64,000 nucleotides of DNA from Alitiscatomonas aceti (GTDB lineage: Bacteria > Bacillota > Clostridia > Lachnospirales > Lachnospiraceae), in NCBI RefSeq assembly GCF_025567195.1, contig NZ_JAOQJF010000003.1, positions 1-64,000 on the forward strand, given 5' to 3'. Of the stretch, positions 53,951 through 63,221 are shown one piece after another. Positions within the stretch are counted from its first letter, which is position 1; each line of letters starts with the position of its first letter. The position numbers were made by a program, and so were the translations under genes. The notes beneath the pieces were generated by a model that was not told the DNA's origin, did not search any database, and saw only the letters and a program-made list of their open reading frames with translations.

Positions 53951-53990
53951 AAAGCGTTTTGACAGGAAGAGATCTGTCAGAGCGCTTTTT
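53951..53990 (+). terminator. Rho-independent terminator
   Basis: GCG-TTTTGACAG pairs with CTGTCAGAGCGC and is followed by TTTTT, 9 bases after the DUF2200-DUF5655 stop. Confidence 0.8.
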
Positions 53991-54040
53991 GGGTTTTAGG
54001 ATCCATGGGCGGGGCATGGAAGGATCTCTTTATAAAAATC

Positions 54041-54089
54041 TTGACACCAGTCTGATTTCGGACTATAATCCAGAGTACGAAATCGGACT
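54041..54089 (+). promoter_or_regulatory. Consensus promoter with overlapping MarR operator
   Basis: TTGACA at 54041 and TATAAT at 54064 are 17 bases apart, a perfect consensus. AGTCTGATTTCG (54049-54060) and CGAAATCGGACT (54078-54089) form a 12-bp inverted repeat with one mismatch that brackets the -10 box. A MarR dimer bound there would block polymerase. Confidence 0.85.
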
Positions 54090-54107
54090 GAAAGGAGAAG
54101 ACGACAT

Positions 54108-54551
54108 ATGAAACCATGTGTATCAGAGCAGCTTCAGTACTATAATCTGCTGACCTCTGAGATCGACGAGGCATATCACAATGCGTCATTGAAGCTGGGG
54201 CTTTCAGACAGCGCCATGATGATCCTTTATGCGCTTTGCTCCAGGGAGAATCCATGCCCTCTTTTGGAGATCGCGAAGCTGACGGGGATCAGCAGGCAGA
54301 CCATCCACTCGGCTATTAAAAAGCTGGAGGCCCAGGGGATCTTGACCCTGGAAAGCCCCGGGGGCAGGAGAAAGCTGGTCCGCCTGACAGAGGAGGGAAT
54401 GGAGCTGGCAGAAAAGACGGCCGGCCGTCTTATAAAGATCGAAAATGAGATCTTTGATTCCTGGACCGGAGAAGAACTGGAGCAGTATATCCGGCTCACA
54501 GGAAGATACCTGGAGCAGTTCCGGGAAAAGACCGGGAGGCTTGGCGTATGA
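54108..54551 (+). CDS. MarR family repressor of the adjacent efflux pump
   Basis: The 147-residue protein starts after AAAGGAGAAGACGACAT. The winged helix is near residues 30-95: NPCPLLEIAKLTGISRQTIHSAIKKLEAQGIL, then the wing GGRRKLVRLTEEG. It is translated with the MATE gene by ATGA overlap, the arrangement of the MepR-MepA type, so it probably represses both from the operator at 54049. The ligand is unknown, perhaps a pump substrate. Confidence 0.88.
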   Translation: MKPCVSEQLQYYNLLTSEIDEAYHNASLKLGLSDSAMMILYALCSRENPCPLLEIAKLTGISRQTIHSAIKKLEAQGILTLESPGGRRKLVRLTEEGMELAEKTAGRLIKIENEIFDSWTGEELEQYIRLTGRYLEQFREKTGRLGV

Positions 54552-55875
54552 AGATCCAGTTATCAGACCATTTCAGCTTAGGACGGCTCATGCGCTTTAC
54601 GATCCCATCCATTATCATGATGGTGTTCACGTCGGTTTATGGCGTGGTGGACGGTTTTTTTGTTTCTAACCTGGTAGGGAAAACGCCCTTTGCGGCGGTG
54701 AACTTTATATGGCCGTTTTTAATGATCCTGGGAGCCGTGGGCTTTATGTTCGGAGCCGGAGGCGGGGCGCTGATCGCCAAGACCCTGGGAGAGGGAAAGC
54801 ATGAAAAGGCCCAGCGCCTCTTTTCTATGTTTGTTTATGTAACAGCCGGCTGCGGCATCGGGATCGGTATCCTGGGGATGCTTCTGATCCGGCCTGTGGC
54901 CAGGCTTCTGGGTGCAGAGGGGATCATGCTGGAAAACTGTGTGATCTATGGACGGATCATATTGTCGGCCCTTCCCCTGTTCATGCTCCAGTATGAGTTC
55001 CAGACCTTTTTTATCACAGCCCAGAAGCCAAGGCTGGGACTGGCAGTGACGGTGGTTTCCGGCATTGCAAACATGGTCATGGACTACCTGTTTATGGCCG
55101 TGTTCCGGTGGGGCTCCCGGGAGCAGCCATGGCCACGGCCTTAAGCCAGTCTCTGGGCGGCCTGATCCCCCTGGTCTACTTTTCCCGGCCCAACGGCAGC
55201 CTGTTCCGGCTGGGAAAGGCATCCCTGGATAAAAGGGCTCTGGCCAAAGCCTGCATCAACGGCTCCTCAGAGCTCATGAGCAATATCTCCATGTCCCTGG
55301 TGGGGATGCTCTATAATCTCCAGCTTTTAAAGTATGCCGGTGAGGACGGTGTCGCTGCCTATGGGGTCCTGATGTATGTGAACATGGTCTTTCTGTCCAT
55401 ATTCATCGGATATTCCACTGGAGTGGCTCCAGTGGTGGGCTTCCATTTCGGGGCCGGAAACCGTCTGGAGCTTCACAGCCTGTTAAAGAAAAGCTCTGCG
55501 GTGATCTTAGTTTCCTCCGCGGCCATGTTCGGGGCGGCGGAGCTTCTTGGAAGGCCGCTGGCAAAGCTTTTTGTGGGATACGACCCAGGGCTCATGGAGC
55601 TGACGGCCAGGGGCTTTCTGATCTACTCATTTTCATTCCTGTTTTCCGGGATCGCCATTTTCGGCTCTGCTTTCTTTACGGCCTTAAACGATGGGCTTAC
55701 TTCGGCGGCCATCGCTTTTTTGAGGAGCCTGGTGTTTGAGATCACGGCAGTCCTGGTGTTTCCGCTGATCTGGGGCGTGGACGGCATCTGGGGCTCCATT
55801 GTGGGAGCCGAACTGGTGGCGGCGGCCGTGACCCTGGTCTTTTTGGCGGCAAAAAGGAAACGGTATCAGTATTAA
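54548..55875 (+). pseudogene. MATE family efflux transporter with a one-base frameshift
   Basis: The first frame (54548-55144) encodes the N-terminal six helices (FTIPSIIMMVFTSVYGVVDG, FGAGGGALIAKTLGEGKHE) and runs out after FRWG. The second frame (55108-55875) continues with LPGAAMATALSQSLGGLIP to a normal C-terminus. One missing G in the GGGG run near 55111-55114 restores a full protein of about 442 residues. This is either a recent mutation or a base-calling error in a homopolymer. Otherwise the sequence looks functional. It would be the pump controlled by the MarR gene. Confidence 0.85.
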
Positions 55876-55897
55876 AAAAGATAAAGGAGGCTGCGGG

Positions 55898-56680
55898 ATG
55901 AAGATTCCAGAGGGAATTTACAGGCTGGAGGATCCGGGCATGGCTGCTTTTCTGTTTTCCGGCCGCAGGGAAGTGATGGCCGATGCCTGTCTCCAGGGAA
56001 TGATGGGATGCGTTTATGGGACCGCAGGCGGCATGGATTCGGCAGCAGCGGTCCTGGGTGACTTCTGCTTTCTGGCGGGAAAACCAGAAGAACGTCTCAT
56101 AGCCTGGGATTACGGGCGGCAGTACTTGCTCCTGGCGCCGCCGGATGCAGCCTGGCGGGAGCTTATAAAAAAGGTCCTGGGAGACCGGGCCAGGGAGCAT
56201 ACCCGGTATGCCATAAAAAAAGAGGGGGACTGCTTCGACCCTGGCAGGCTGCGGGCCCTGGCGGAGACCCTTCCTGCGGGGATCACCCTTTCCCGGATCC
56301 ATGGGGAGTTATATGGAAAATGCCTTAAGGAGGAATGGAGCCGGGACCTGGTTTCCTGCTTCCCCTCCTGTGAGGCGTATGAAGCCATGGGACTGGGGGT
56401 GGCGGCCCTCCGGGGAAACGAGCTGCTGGCAGGAGCCTCCTCCTATGCCAGGAGCCGGGACGCCATTGAGATCGAGATCGATACCCGGGAGGATATGAGG
56501 AACCGGGGCCTGGCCTCTGCCTGCGGGGCGGCGCTGATCCTGGAATGCCTGGAGCGGGGGCTTTATCCGTCCTGGGATGCCCATACGGAGATCTCCGCAG
56601 CTCTGGCAGAGAAGCTTGGGTATCATGTAAGCCATCCCTATGTGGTCTATGAAGTGGAAGCAGACAAAGGGCCTGTGTAG
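55898..56680 (+). CDS. GNAT acetyltransferase of the ZmaR-like type
   Basis: The 260-residue protein starts after AAAGGAGGCTGCGGG. The N-terminal half (residues 1-125) is a variable domain. The C-terminal half has the GNAT features GLGVAALRGNELLAGASSYA, EIEIDTREDMRNRGLASAC (the acetyl-CoA loop) and SWDAHTEISAALAEKLGY. This architecture matches the GNAT_acetyltran group that includes the zwittermicin A resistance protein. The substrate is unknown. It follows the pump genes with a 22-base gap. Confidence 0.82.
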   Translation: MKIPEGIYRLEDPGMAAFLFSGRREVMADACLQGMMGCVYGTAGGMDSAAAVLGDFCFLAGKPEERLIAWDYGRQYLLLAPPDAAWRELIKKVLGDRAREHTRYAIKKEGDCFDPGRLRALAETLPAGITLSRIHGELYGKCLKEEWSRDLVSCFPSCEAYEAMGLGVAALRGNELLAGASSYARSRDAIEIEIDTREDMRNRGLASACGAALILECLERGLYPSWDAHTEISAALAEKLGYHVSHPYVVYEVEADKGPV

Positions 56681-56724
56681 TGGGAAAACGGATGCCATAG
56701 AAGCAGATATAAAGGAGAGGTTTT

Positions 56725-57366
56725 ATGGAAAACGAAAGAAAAAAGCTGGCTCTGGAGATCATAGACCGGCTGAAAAAGGAATACCCGGAGGCGGGCTGTA
56801 CCCTGGATTATAACGAGGCCTGGAAGCTTTTGGTCAGTGTCCGGCTGGCGGCCCAGTGCACCGATGCCCGGGTCAACGTGGTAGTGGAAAAGCTGTATGA
56901 GAAATTCCCCGATGTGGAGTCCCTGGCCCAGGCGGATCCAGATGCGATCGAGGCCATCGTAAAGCCCTGCGGACTGGGTCACAGCAAGACCAGGGACATC
57001 AGCGCCTGTATGAAGATCCTGTGGGACCAGTACGGAGGAAAGGTGCCCGACGATTTTGACGCCCTTTTAAAGCTGCCGGGGGTGGGGCGGAAGAGTGCAA
57101 ATCTGATCATGGGGGATGTGTTCGGAAAACCGGCTATCGTCACGGATACCCACTGCATCCGTCTGGTGAACCGCATGGGCCTGGTGGACGGCGTAAAGGA
57201 ACCGAAGAAGGTAGAGATGGAGCTGTGGAAGCTGATCCCCCCGGACGAGGGAAGCGATTTCTGCCACCGGCTGGTGTTTCATGGACGGGATGTGTGCACC
57301 GCCAGGACGAAGCCCCATTGTGAACGATGCTGCCTTTCTGATATCTGTAAAAAAGCCGGAGTATAA
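56725..57366 (+). CDS. nth: Endonuclease III
   Basis: The 213-residue base-excision enzyme starts after AAAGGAGAGGTTTT. It has the helix-hairpin-helix LPGVGRKSANLIMGDVFG with the catalytic lysine, the catalytic aspartate in IVTDTHCIRLVNRMGL, and the four iron-sulfur cysteines in VCTARTKPHCERCCLSDIC. It removes oxidised pyrimidines and nicks the abasic site. Length and motifs are typical. Confidence 0.96.
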   Translation: MENERKKLALEIIDRLKKEYPEAGCTLDYNEAWKLLVSVRLAAQCTDARVNVVVEKLYEKFPDVESLAQADPDAIEAIVKPCGLGHSKTRDISACMKILWDQYGGKVPDDFDALLKLPGVGRKSANLIMGDVFGKPAIVTDTHCIRLVNRMGLVDGVKEPKKVEMELWKLIPPDEGSDFCHRLVFHGRDVCTARTKPHCERCCLSDICKKAGV

Positions 57367-57368
57367 AA

Positions 57369-57405
57369 AGCGGCGGCCCTGGAACTGGATCGATCCGGGG
57401 CCGCC
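57369..57405. terminator. Hairpin between nth and the aminotransferase gene
   Basis: CGGCGGCCC and GGGCCGCCG form a 9-bp stem between two convergent genes. The T run is poor, so strength is uncertain. Confidence 0.55.
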
Positions 57406-57414
57406 GTCTGCATC

Positions 57415-58257
57415 TTATTTTGTTTCGTTCTCAAATTTCTCCAGATATTTTTCCTGAAGGATCTTTACCAGCTCGGGAGCCTTTCCTCCGATGGGAGTAC
57501 CGTTCATCTCGCAGGCCGGTGCACAGAACTTAGTAGAGCTGGAAACGATGACCTCGTCGGCGTCCATCAGCTCCTCCATGGTGAAGGGAGTCTCATCCAC
57601 AGGGATCCCATTGTCCTTACAGATCTGTACCAGGTGCATCCTTGTGATGCCGGGAAGGATGTAGTGGTCGGTGGGATGGGTCTTGAAAACGCCGTCCTTG
57701 ATGATGGAAACATTGCTGTGGGCACATTCCGTAACCACGTCTCCACGATGGAATACGCATTCTCCGCAGCCCATGGACTCTGCCTTTTCAGCAGCCATAA
57801 CGTTGGGGAGCAGGTTCAGTGTCTTGATGTTGCAGTGAAGGAAGCGGGTGTCCTCCATATCGGTCAGCTTCAGACGCTTGCTGGAATCGCCGTGCTTTCC
57901 AGGTTTCATGAAGATCCACAGGTTCGCCTTTGTTCCGGCAGCCGGGAACTGGTGCTGGCGGATCCCTGTGCCGCGGGTCACCTGCCAGTAAATGAAGATC
58001 TCAGAGTCGTCCATTTTTGCCAGCATATCGTAAAGGATGGAGGTCAGCTCTTCCCGTGTGTAGGGAATTTCGATCTTAAGGAGTCCGGCGCTGTTGAAGA
58101 AACGGTCCAGGTGCTCCTTTAAAGCGAAGATCTTTCCGTTTTTTGCAAGAGTCGCCTCGTAAACGCCGTCGCCGAAGTAGCAGGCACGGTCATTCATGGG
58201 TACGGTCATTTCTTCCAGCGGTCCGTAATTGCCATTGTAGTAGCCTAGAGTTTTCAT
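57415..58257 (-). CDS. dat: D-amino-acid aminotransferase (class IV)
   Basis: The start at 58257 follows GGGAGGGTAAAATA and gives 280 residues. Class IV PLP-enzyme features are DRACYFGDGVYEATL, QVTRGTGIRQHQFP (the R-x-H carboxylate-binding pair of D-alanine aminotransferases), the PLP lysine in NIKTLNLLPNV, ECAHSNVSIIKDG and the phosphate loop LPGITR. It interconverts D-amino acids and keto acids, supplying D-glutamate or D-alanine for the wall. Branched-chain aminotransferase is the alternative, but the short length and R-x-H favour dat. Confidence 0.88.
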   Translation of the reverse strand: MKTLGYYNGNYGPLEEMTVPMNDRACYFGDGVYEATLAKNGKIFALKEHLDRFFNSAGLLKIEIPYTREELTSILYDMLAKMDDSEIFIYWQVTRGTGIRQHQFPAAGTKANLWIFMKPGKHGDSSKRLKLTDMEDTRFLHCNIKTLNLLPNVMAAEKAESMGCGECVFHRGDVVTECAHSNVSIIKDGVFKTHPTDHYILPGITRMHLVQICKDNGIPVDETPFTMEELMDADEVIVSSSTKFCAPACEMNGTPIGGKAPELVKILQEKYLEKFENETK

Positions 58258-58410
58258 TATTTTACCCTCCCAAGGATTCTTGTGTGGTGATGCAGGCAAG
58301 TCTTTGTCTGCCAGTTACATCTATGGCTATCATAGCATGGTTTGTTCCCGTTGTAAAGAATCCGATGGACAGGTTATGGAAAGGTTTAGAGAAAATTAAG
58401 TATTCTTTCA

Positions 58411-58439
58411 TTGAGAAGCCATCCCATATCATGTATAAT
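58411..58439 (+). promoter_or_regulatory. Promoter of the small alarmone synthetase gene
   Basis: TTGAGA at 58411-58416 and TATAAT at 58434-58439 are 17 bases apart, 44 bases before the gene start. Confidence 0.8.
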
Positions 58440-58483
58440 GAAGAAAAGAAAATTCCAATGAGATCAGTGAGGTACATAAATAA

Positions 58484-59209
58484 ATGAATATTACTATGAA
58501 TCCCAGCGGCGGCCTGGTACAGTCTGCCGTAAATGCTCCTATGACCGTGGATATCCCGGACAGCTTTCTCAATGAGGCGCTCCAGTTCCGGGAGATGATG
58601 ATGATGTATACCTGTGCCATCCGGGAGGTGAAGACCAAGTTGGAGGTGCTCAACGACGATCTGGCGGTGCGCTACCAGAGAAATCCCATCCAGATGATCA
58701 AATCCAGGGTGAAGAAGCCGTTAAGCATCCTGGAAAAGCTGAAACGCCGGGGATATCCGGTGAGCGTCCAGTCGGTGGCGGAAAACCTTTACGATGTGGC
58801 CGGGATCCGGGTGATCTGCTCCTTCATCGACGATATTTATGTGGTGGCTGAGATGCTGGCCCGCCAGGACGATGTGAACGTTCTTATGGTAAAGGACTAT
58901 ATCCGCTGTCCCAAGGTCAACGGCTACCGCAGCTACCATATGATCATTGAGATCCCCGTATTCTTTTCCGACCGGAAGGAGAAGATGCGGGTGGAGGTCC
59001 AGATCCGTACCATGGCCATGGACTTCTGGGCCAGCCTGGACCACCAGATGAAGTATAAAAAGGATCTGGACGACTCGGGCGAGATCAGCGAGGAATTAAA
59101 GGAGTGCGCGGAGATCATTGCCCAGACGGACTTAAAGATGCAGTCCATCCGGCAGAAGATCGAGAACCGGGCAGATCCGTCCAGGCTCCTGCAGTTTGAC
59201 AAGGATTAA
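58484..59209 (+). CDS. Small alarmone synthetase (RelA/SpoT domain, RelQ-like)
   Basis: The 241-residue protein has a single RelA/SpoT synthetase domain: NPIQMIKSRVKKPLSILEKL, YDVAGIRVICSFIDDIYVVAEML, KVNGYRSYHMIIEIP, VEVQIRTMAMDFWASLDHQMKY. There is no HD hydrolase, TGS or ACT domain, so it makes but cannot degrade (p)ppGpp. The C-terminal helix mediates tetramer formation in RelQ. It has its own strong promoter. The RelQ-versus-RelP choice is uncertain. Confidence 0.9.
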   Translation: MNITMNPSGGLVQSAVNAPMTVDIPDSFLNEALQFREMMMMYTCAIREVKTKLEVLNDDLAVRYQRNPIQMIKSRVKKPLSILEKLKRRGYPVSVQSVAENLYDVAGIRVICSFIDDIYVVAEMLARQDDVNVLMVKDYIRCPKVNGYRSYHMIIEIPVFFSDRKEKMRVEVQIRTMAMDFWASLDHQMKYKKDLDDSGEISEELKECAEIIAQTDLKMQSIRQKIENRADPSRLLQFDKD

Positions 59210-59264
59210 CAGCCGTCTGGCAGGCCGGTGCGGCCAATAGGCCAAATGGCTGGATGTCCAAAGT

Positions 59265-59999
59265 TTAGTACAGATAACGGGACAGGGTTTCGGTGATGCG
59301 GAACCCTGTTTTTTTATACAGGGAAAGGGCCGGGCCGTTGGAGCCGGATACCTGGAGCGTCACTGGAAGAGGCTCCCGTTCTGCCAGGAAGGACAGAACC
59401 TTTATAAGCAGGCTGGTCCCGAAGCCCTGCCCCCTCTGGCCCTCCCGGATCTCAAAGCCGTACAGGTAATAGTGGGTGCCGTAAAGGGAGATGTTCAGAG
59501 AGCCGTGGGCGTCAGAAAAGACCAGGATGGCCTGTTCTCCCTCCATGGCCTCTGTGACCGTCAGATATCCCGTTTTTCCCATGCCTTTTATGGCAGAGAC
59601 GGCATCTGATGCCAGCTCCATCATATGTTCGTCAGAAAGAAGCTCTGCGCCCAGGGCCGTTACGGCCTCCAGGGCATCGGGGCTTTTTTTGTCTACATAG
59701 AATAAAAGCTCCGTATCCTCCGGAAGAAGGGAAAGGCCCTTTTCAAGAACGGCTCCAAAGATGCCGTTTCTCCGGCAGTCCGGCCGGGTGAAGGCGGTGC
59801 ATTCATAAACGGTCTCGTCCTCCTTTAAAAGCGCGGCTGCGCACAGGAGACGGCCGTTTTCCCAGGCAAGAAGATAATGATCGGCTTCCTCCGTGGGAAA
59901 GGTCAGGGAAACGGGCTCTTTTTTATAGCATGCGTCCAGAAGAAGGAAAATTTTATCCTTTTCTCTGGGTGTCAGGCTGGAAGAAATGGTGATATCCAT
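59265..59999 (-). CDS. GNAT family N-acetyltransferase, two-domain
   Basis: The 244 residues appear to hold two GNAT-like halves. The first has FTRPDCRRNGIFGAVLEKGL near 75-92. The second has IREGQRGQGFGTSLLIKVL near 185-205, the acetyl-CoA loop, followed by QVSGSNGPALSLYKKTGF. The substrate is unknown. It is a lone gene on the minus strand between relQ and lrgA. Confidence 0.85.
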   Translation of the reverse strand: MDITISSSLTPREKDKIFLLLDACYKKEPVSLTFPTEEADHYLLAWENGRLLCAAALLKEDETVYECTAFTRPDCRRNGIFGAVLEKGLSLLPEDTELLFYVDKKSPDALEAVTALGAELLSDEHMMELASDAVSAIKGMGKTGYLTVTEAMEGEQAILVFSDAHGSLNISLYGTHYYLYGFEIREGQRGQGFGTSLLIKVLSFLAEREPLPVTLQVSGSNGPALSLYKKTGFRITETLSRYLY

Positions 60000-60149
60000 A
60001 GAAGAATCCTCCTGGTATAGTCTGATCCGGGTCAGGACAATGGCCTGTTTTGTCCCCTGATTCCCGGATCCAGTATCTCAGATAGTAACAGGTATCAGAT
60101 GGAAATGCAAGAAGGCCGGAAGAAAATGCGGAAAATTCTGTATAATTTG

Positions 60150-60178
60150 TTGCCCGGAGAGACAGACGGTGCTAAAAT
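60150..60178 (+). promoter_or_regulatory. Likely lrgAB promoter
   Basis: TTGCCC at 60150-60155 and TAAAAT at 60173-60178 are 17 bases apart, 30 bases before the lrgA start. A TATAAT at 60141 has no matching -35. Confidence 0.5.
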
Positions 60179-60208
60179 GGGGACATTCATAAGGAGAGGA
60201 GAATAATT

Positions 60209-60568
60209 ATGAAATATCTGAAGGAAATCGCCATTATCTTTGGGATCACCATGACCGGCGAGCTTTTGAACCAGTGGATCCCGTTTCCGGTGCCCGCAGG
60301 AGTTTACGGCCTGTTCATCCTTCTTGGGCTTTTATGCTCCGGGGCGGTGAAGCTTCAGGACGTCCAGGCCACCGGCAATCTGCTGCTGGATCTGATGCCT
60401 CTGATGTTCATTCCGTCAGCAGTGGGCCTCATTGAGAAATTTGACGAACTGAAGGCCATCCTGGTCCCCTTTTTCGTCATCACCGTGGTTTCCACGCTGG
60501 TCGTCATGACGGTGACGGGAAAATCGGCAGAGTGGATCATCAGACGACAGAAAAAGGAGGAGAACTAG
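60209..60568 (+). CDS. lrgA: CidA/LrgA family holin-like protein
   Basis: The 119-residue membrane protein has four helices and the family motifs ITMTGELLNQWIPFPVPAGVYGL and LLDLMPLMFIPSAVGLIE. LrgA/CidA proteins act with LrgB in murein hydrolase control, pyruvate uptake or cell lysis in different species. An AAGGAGAGGAG site precedes the ATG. lrgB starts directly after the stop. Confidence 0.9.
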   Translation: MKYLKEIAIIFGITMTGELLNQWIPFPVPAGVYGLFILLGLLCSGAVKLQDVQATGNLLLDLMPLMFIPSAVGLIEKFDELKAILVPFFVITVVSTLVVMTVTGKSAEWIIRRQKKEEN

Positions 60569-61246
60569 ATGCCGTTATATTTTGGGATGTTTGTAAGTGT
60601 GGCCGCCTATCTTGTGGGCATGGCCTTAAAGAAAAAACTGGGCTGGGCCATTCTGAACCCCCTTCTGGTAGCGATCCTTCTGGTGATGGCCCTTTTAAAG
60701 GCCACAGGGATCTCTTACGGGGATTATAACCAGGGGGCGTCCTACATCAGCTATTTTCTGACACCGGCCACGGTCTGTCTGGCGATCCCCCTTTATAAGC
60801 AGCTGGAGCTTTTAAAGAAAAACCTTGCCGCTGTTCTCTGCGGCATCACCACCGGAGTGGCAGGAAGCGTCCTGAGCATTTTTGCCATGTCCCTGGTGTT
60901 CCGTCTGGAGCATGTGCATTATGTATCCCTGCTTCCCAAATCCATCACCACAGCCATCGGTATGGGCGTGGCGGAGGAGGCCGGAGGCATCGTGACCATC
61001 ACCATCGTCAGCATCATATTTACCGGCATCCTGGGGAACATCGTGGCAGAAGGCTGGTTTAAGCTGGTGGGGATCCGGGAGCCCATTGCAAAGGGACTGG
61101 CCCTGGGAACGGCGGCCCATGCCATCGGGACTTCCAAGGCCCTGGAGCTGGGAGAAGTGGAGGGCGCCATGAGCAGCCTTTCCATTGCCGTAGCAGGCCT
61201 GATGACCGTGATCGCCGTTCCCCTGATGGCGGGACTGATCGGATAA
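60569..61246 (+). CDS. lrgB: LrgB family protein
   Basis: The 225-residue membrane protein has about seven helices and the LrgB motifs YFLTPATVCLAIPLYKQLE, LLPKSITTAIGMGVAEEAGG, GLALGTAAHAIGTSKALELGEVEGAMSSLSI. The start overlaps nothing but follows AAAAGGAGGAGAACTAG in the end of lrgA. It is the partner of LrgA. Confidence 0.93.
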   Translation: MPLYFGMFVSVAAYLVGMALKKKLGWAILNPLLVAILLVMALLKATGISYGDYNQGASYISYFLTPATVCLAIPLYKQLELLKKNLAAVLCGITTGVAGSVLSIFAMSLVFRLEHVHYVSLLPKSITTAIGMGVAEEAGGIVTITIVSIIFTGILGNIVAEGWFKLVGIREPIAKGLALGTAAHAIGTSKALELGEVEGAMSSLSIAVAGLMTVIAVPLMAGLIG

Positions 61247-61294
61247 GAAAGCCCCGGAGCCGGGAGGCATGTCCGGGAGGAAAGGAGAGTTTTT

Positions 61295-63079
61295 ATGGCA
61301 GAGGCATTAAAAAAACGCAGTGAGATGGATCCGCAGTTCCAGTGGGATCTGCGGGATCTGATCCCCACAGAGGAGGCTCTGGAGGAGCTTTTTGCAGAGC
61401 TGGAAAGCGGGATCGGACGGTATGATGGCTTTAAGGGCCGTTTAGGGGAGGACGCGGCTGTGCTGAAGGAGTACCTGGATCACGATGTGGCCATGGATCT
61501 GAAATTTTCCAGGCTTCTGGCTTACGCGATCCAGAAAAGAGACGAGGATACGTCCCAGAGCGCTTCCCAGGCCCTTTTATCCCGGGCGCAGCTTCTTTTA
61601 TCCCGGGCCATGGAGGCATCCTCCTTTGCAGAGCCGGAGCTCCTTGGGATACCGGAACCGGTCATGAAGGGCTTCCTGGAAGACGGAGCGCTTTCCGGGT
61701 ACCGGCTGTATCTGGAGCGGATCCTGGCCAGGAAGGAGCATATGCTGGGAGAAAGGGAGGAACGGCTCCTGGCGGGCTTTGGCCAGACGGCGGCGGCTCC
61801 TTCGGCGATCTTTACCATGTTCAACAATGCAGACGTCCGTTTCCAGGCAGTCCGCGGGGGAGACGGAGAGGAGATCCCTGTGACCCACGGCTCCTACGGA
61901 ACGCTGATGGAAAGCCGGGACTGGAGTCTGAGGCAGGCGGTCTTTCATAGTTATTACAGCAGCTACCGCCAGTTTTCCAATACTCTGGCAGCAGCCTATG
62001 AGGGCCATGTAAAGCAGGCCTGCTTTACGGCCAGAGCGAGAAATTACAGCTCCAGCCGGGAAATGTCCCTGGCGGCCAACGAGGTGCCGGAGCAGGTCTA
62101 TGACAGCCTTCTGGAGACCATTGGAAACCGGCTTCCGGCCCTGCACAGGTATGTGAGGCTGAGAAAGGAACGGCTGGGCCTTCCAGAGATCCATATGTAC
62201 GACCTGTTTGTCCCCCTGGCCGGAGGGACGGATAAGAAGTATCCCTATGAGGAGGGGAAAAGGCTGATCCTGGAGGGGTTAAAGCCTCTGGGAGAGGAGT
62301 ATGGGAAGCTTTTGGAAACGGGCTTTTCCAGCCGGTGGATCGATGTCTACGAAAACCAGGGAAAGAGGAGCGGCGGATACTCCCGTCATGTATACGGCTG
62401 TCATCCCTATGTGCTCATGAGCTATACGGACAGCCTGGATTCGGTCCTTACCCTGGCCCATGAGATGGGCCACTCCCTCCATTCCTGGTATTCGGATCAC
62501 GCCCAGCCGCCGGCCTACGCCGGGTATACCATTTTTGTAGCGGAGGTGGCATCCACCTGCAACGAGGTGATCCTGTTCCAGCACATGATCCGCCAGGCAG
62601 GGACCAGGGAGGAGAAGGAATCCCTGATCTTCCAGCTTCTGGACCGGTTCCGCTCCGTAATGTTCCGCCAGACCATGTTTGCCGAATTTGAGTGGGAGAC
62701 CCATAAGATGTGCCGGGACGGGATCCCTCTGACTGCGGACGCTCTCTGCTCTCTTTATCACGGGCTCAATGAAAAATATTTTGGCCCGGATATGTGCGTG
62801 GATCCGGAGATCGACGTGGAGTGGGCACGGATCCCCCATTTTTACTATACTTTCTACGTGTACCAGTACGCCACGGCCTTTGCCGCTGCCGTTACCATCG
62901 GCCAGAGGATCTTCGACGGAGATAAAAATGCCCTGGAGGGCTATTTTAACTTTTTAAAGGGCGGATCCTCCATGAAGCCCACAGAGCTTTTAAAACTCTG
63001 CGGCCTTGATATGGAGGGGCCGGGAGTGGTAAACGCTGCTCTGGATGTGTTTGAGTCTCTGCTGGGATCCCTGGAATGA
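61295..63079 (+). CDS. pepF: Oligoendopeptidase F
   Basis: The 594-residue M3 metallopeptidase starts after GGAAAGGAGAGTTTTT. The zinc motif is LAHEMGHSLHSW near residue 387, with the third ligand in FVAEVASTCNEV about 28 residues later. N-terminal helices and FNNADVRFQAVRGGDGEEIPVTHG are typical of PepF. It degrades short peptides in the cytoplasm. It may be read from the lrgAB promoter (48-base gap) and ends at a terminator. Confidence 0.95.
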   Translation: MAEALKKRSEMDPQFQWDLRDLIPTEEALEELFAELESGIGRYDGFKGRLGEDAAVLKEYLDHDVAMDLKFSRLLAYAIQKRDEDTSQSASQALLSRAQLLLSRAMEASSFAEPELLGIPEPVMKGFLEDGALSGYRLYLERILARKEHMLGEREERLLAGFGQTAAAPSAIFTMFNNADVRFQAVRGGDGEEIPVTHGSYGTLMESRDWSLRQAVFHSYYSSYRQFSNTLAAAYEGHVKQACFTARARNYSSSREMSLAANEVPEQVYDSLLETIGNRLPALHRYVRLRKERLGLPEIHMYDLFVPLAGGTDKKYPYEEGKRLILEGLKPLGEEYGKLLETGFSSRWIDVYENQGKRSGGYSRHVYGCHPYVLMSYTDSLDSVLTLAHEMGHSLHSWYSDHAQPPAYAGYTIFVAEVASTCNEVILFQHMIRQAGTREEKESLIFQLLDRFRSVMFRQTMFAEFEWETHKMCRDGIPLTADALCSLYHGLNEKYFGPDMCVDPEIDVEWARIPHFYYTFYVYQYATAFAAAVTIGQRIFDGDKNALEGYFNFLKGGSSMKPTELLKLCGLDMEGPGVVNAALDVFESLLGSLE

Positions 63080-63096
63080 TCATGGAAACTCCCTTC

Positions 63097-63132
63097 TTTC
63101 AAGCCCCAAATCTTTTCACTTGGGGCTTGAAA
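63097..63132 (+). terminator. Terminator after pepF
   Basis: TTTCAAGCCCCAA and TTGGGGCTTGAAA form a long stem; the 3' arm includes the -35 box of pyrF. Confidence 0.75.
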
Positions 63133-63155
63133 GCCGTTCTTTCTTATGCTAAAAT
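63127..63155 (+). promoter_or_regulatory. Promoter of pyrF
   Basis: TTGAAA at 63127-63132 and TAAAAT at 63150-63155 are 17 bases apart. The -35 box is inside the preceding terminator stem. Confidence 0.65.
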
Positions 63156-63221
63156 CTATAAGAATAAGGTTTTATAGGAAATAGAAATACAGGAAATGGA
63201 ACTGCATTGAAGGAGGAAACT

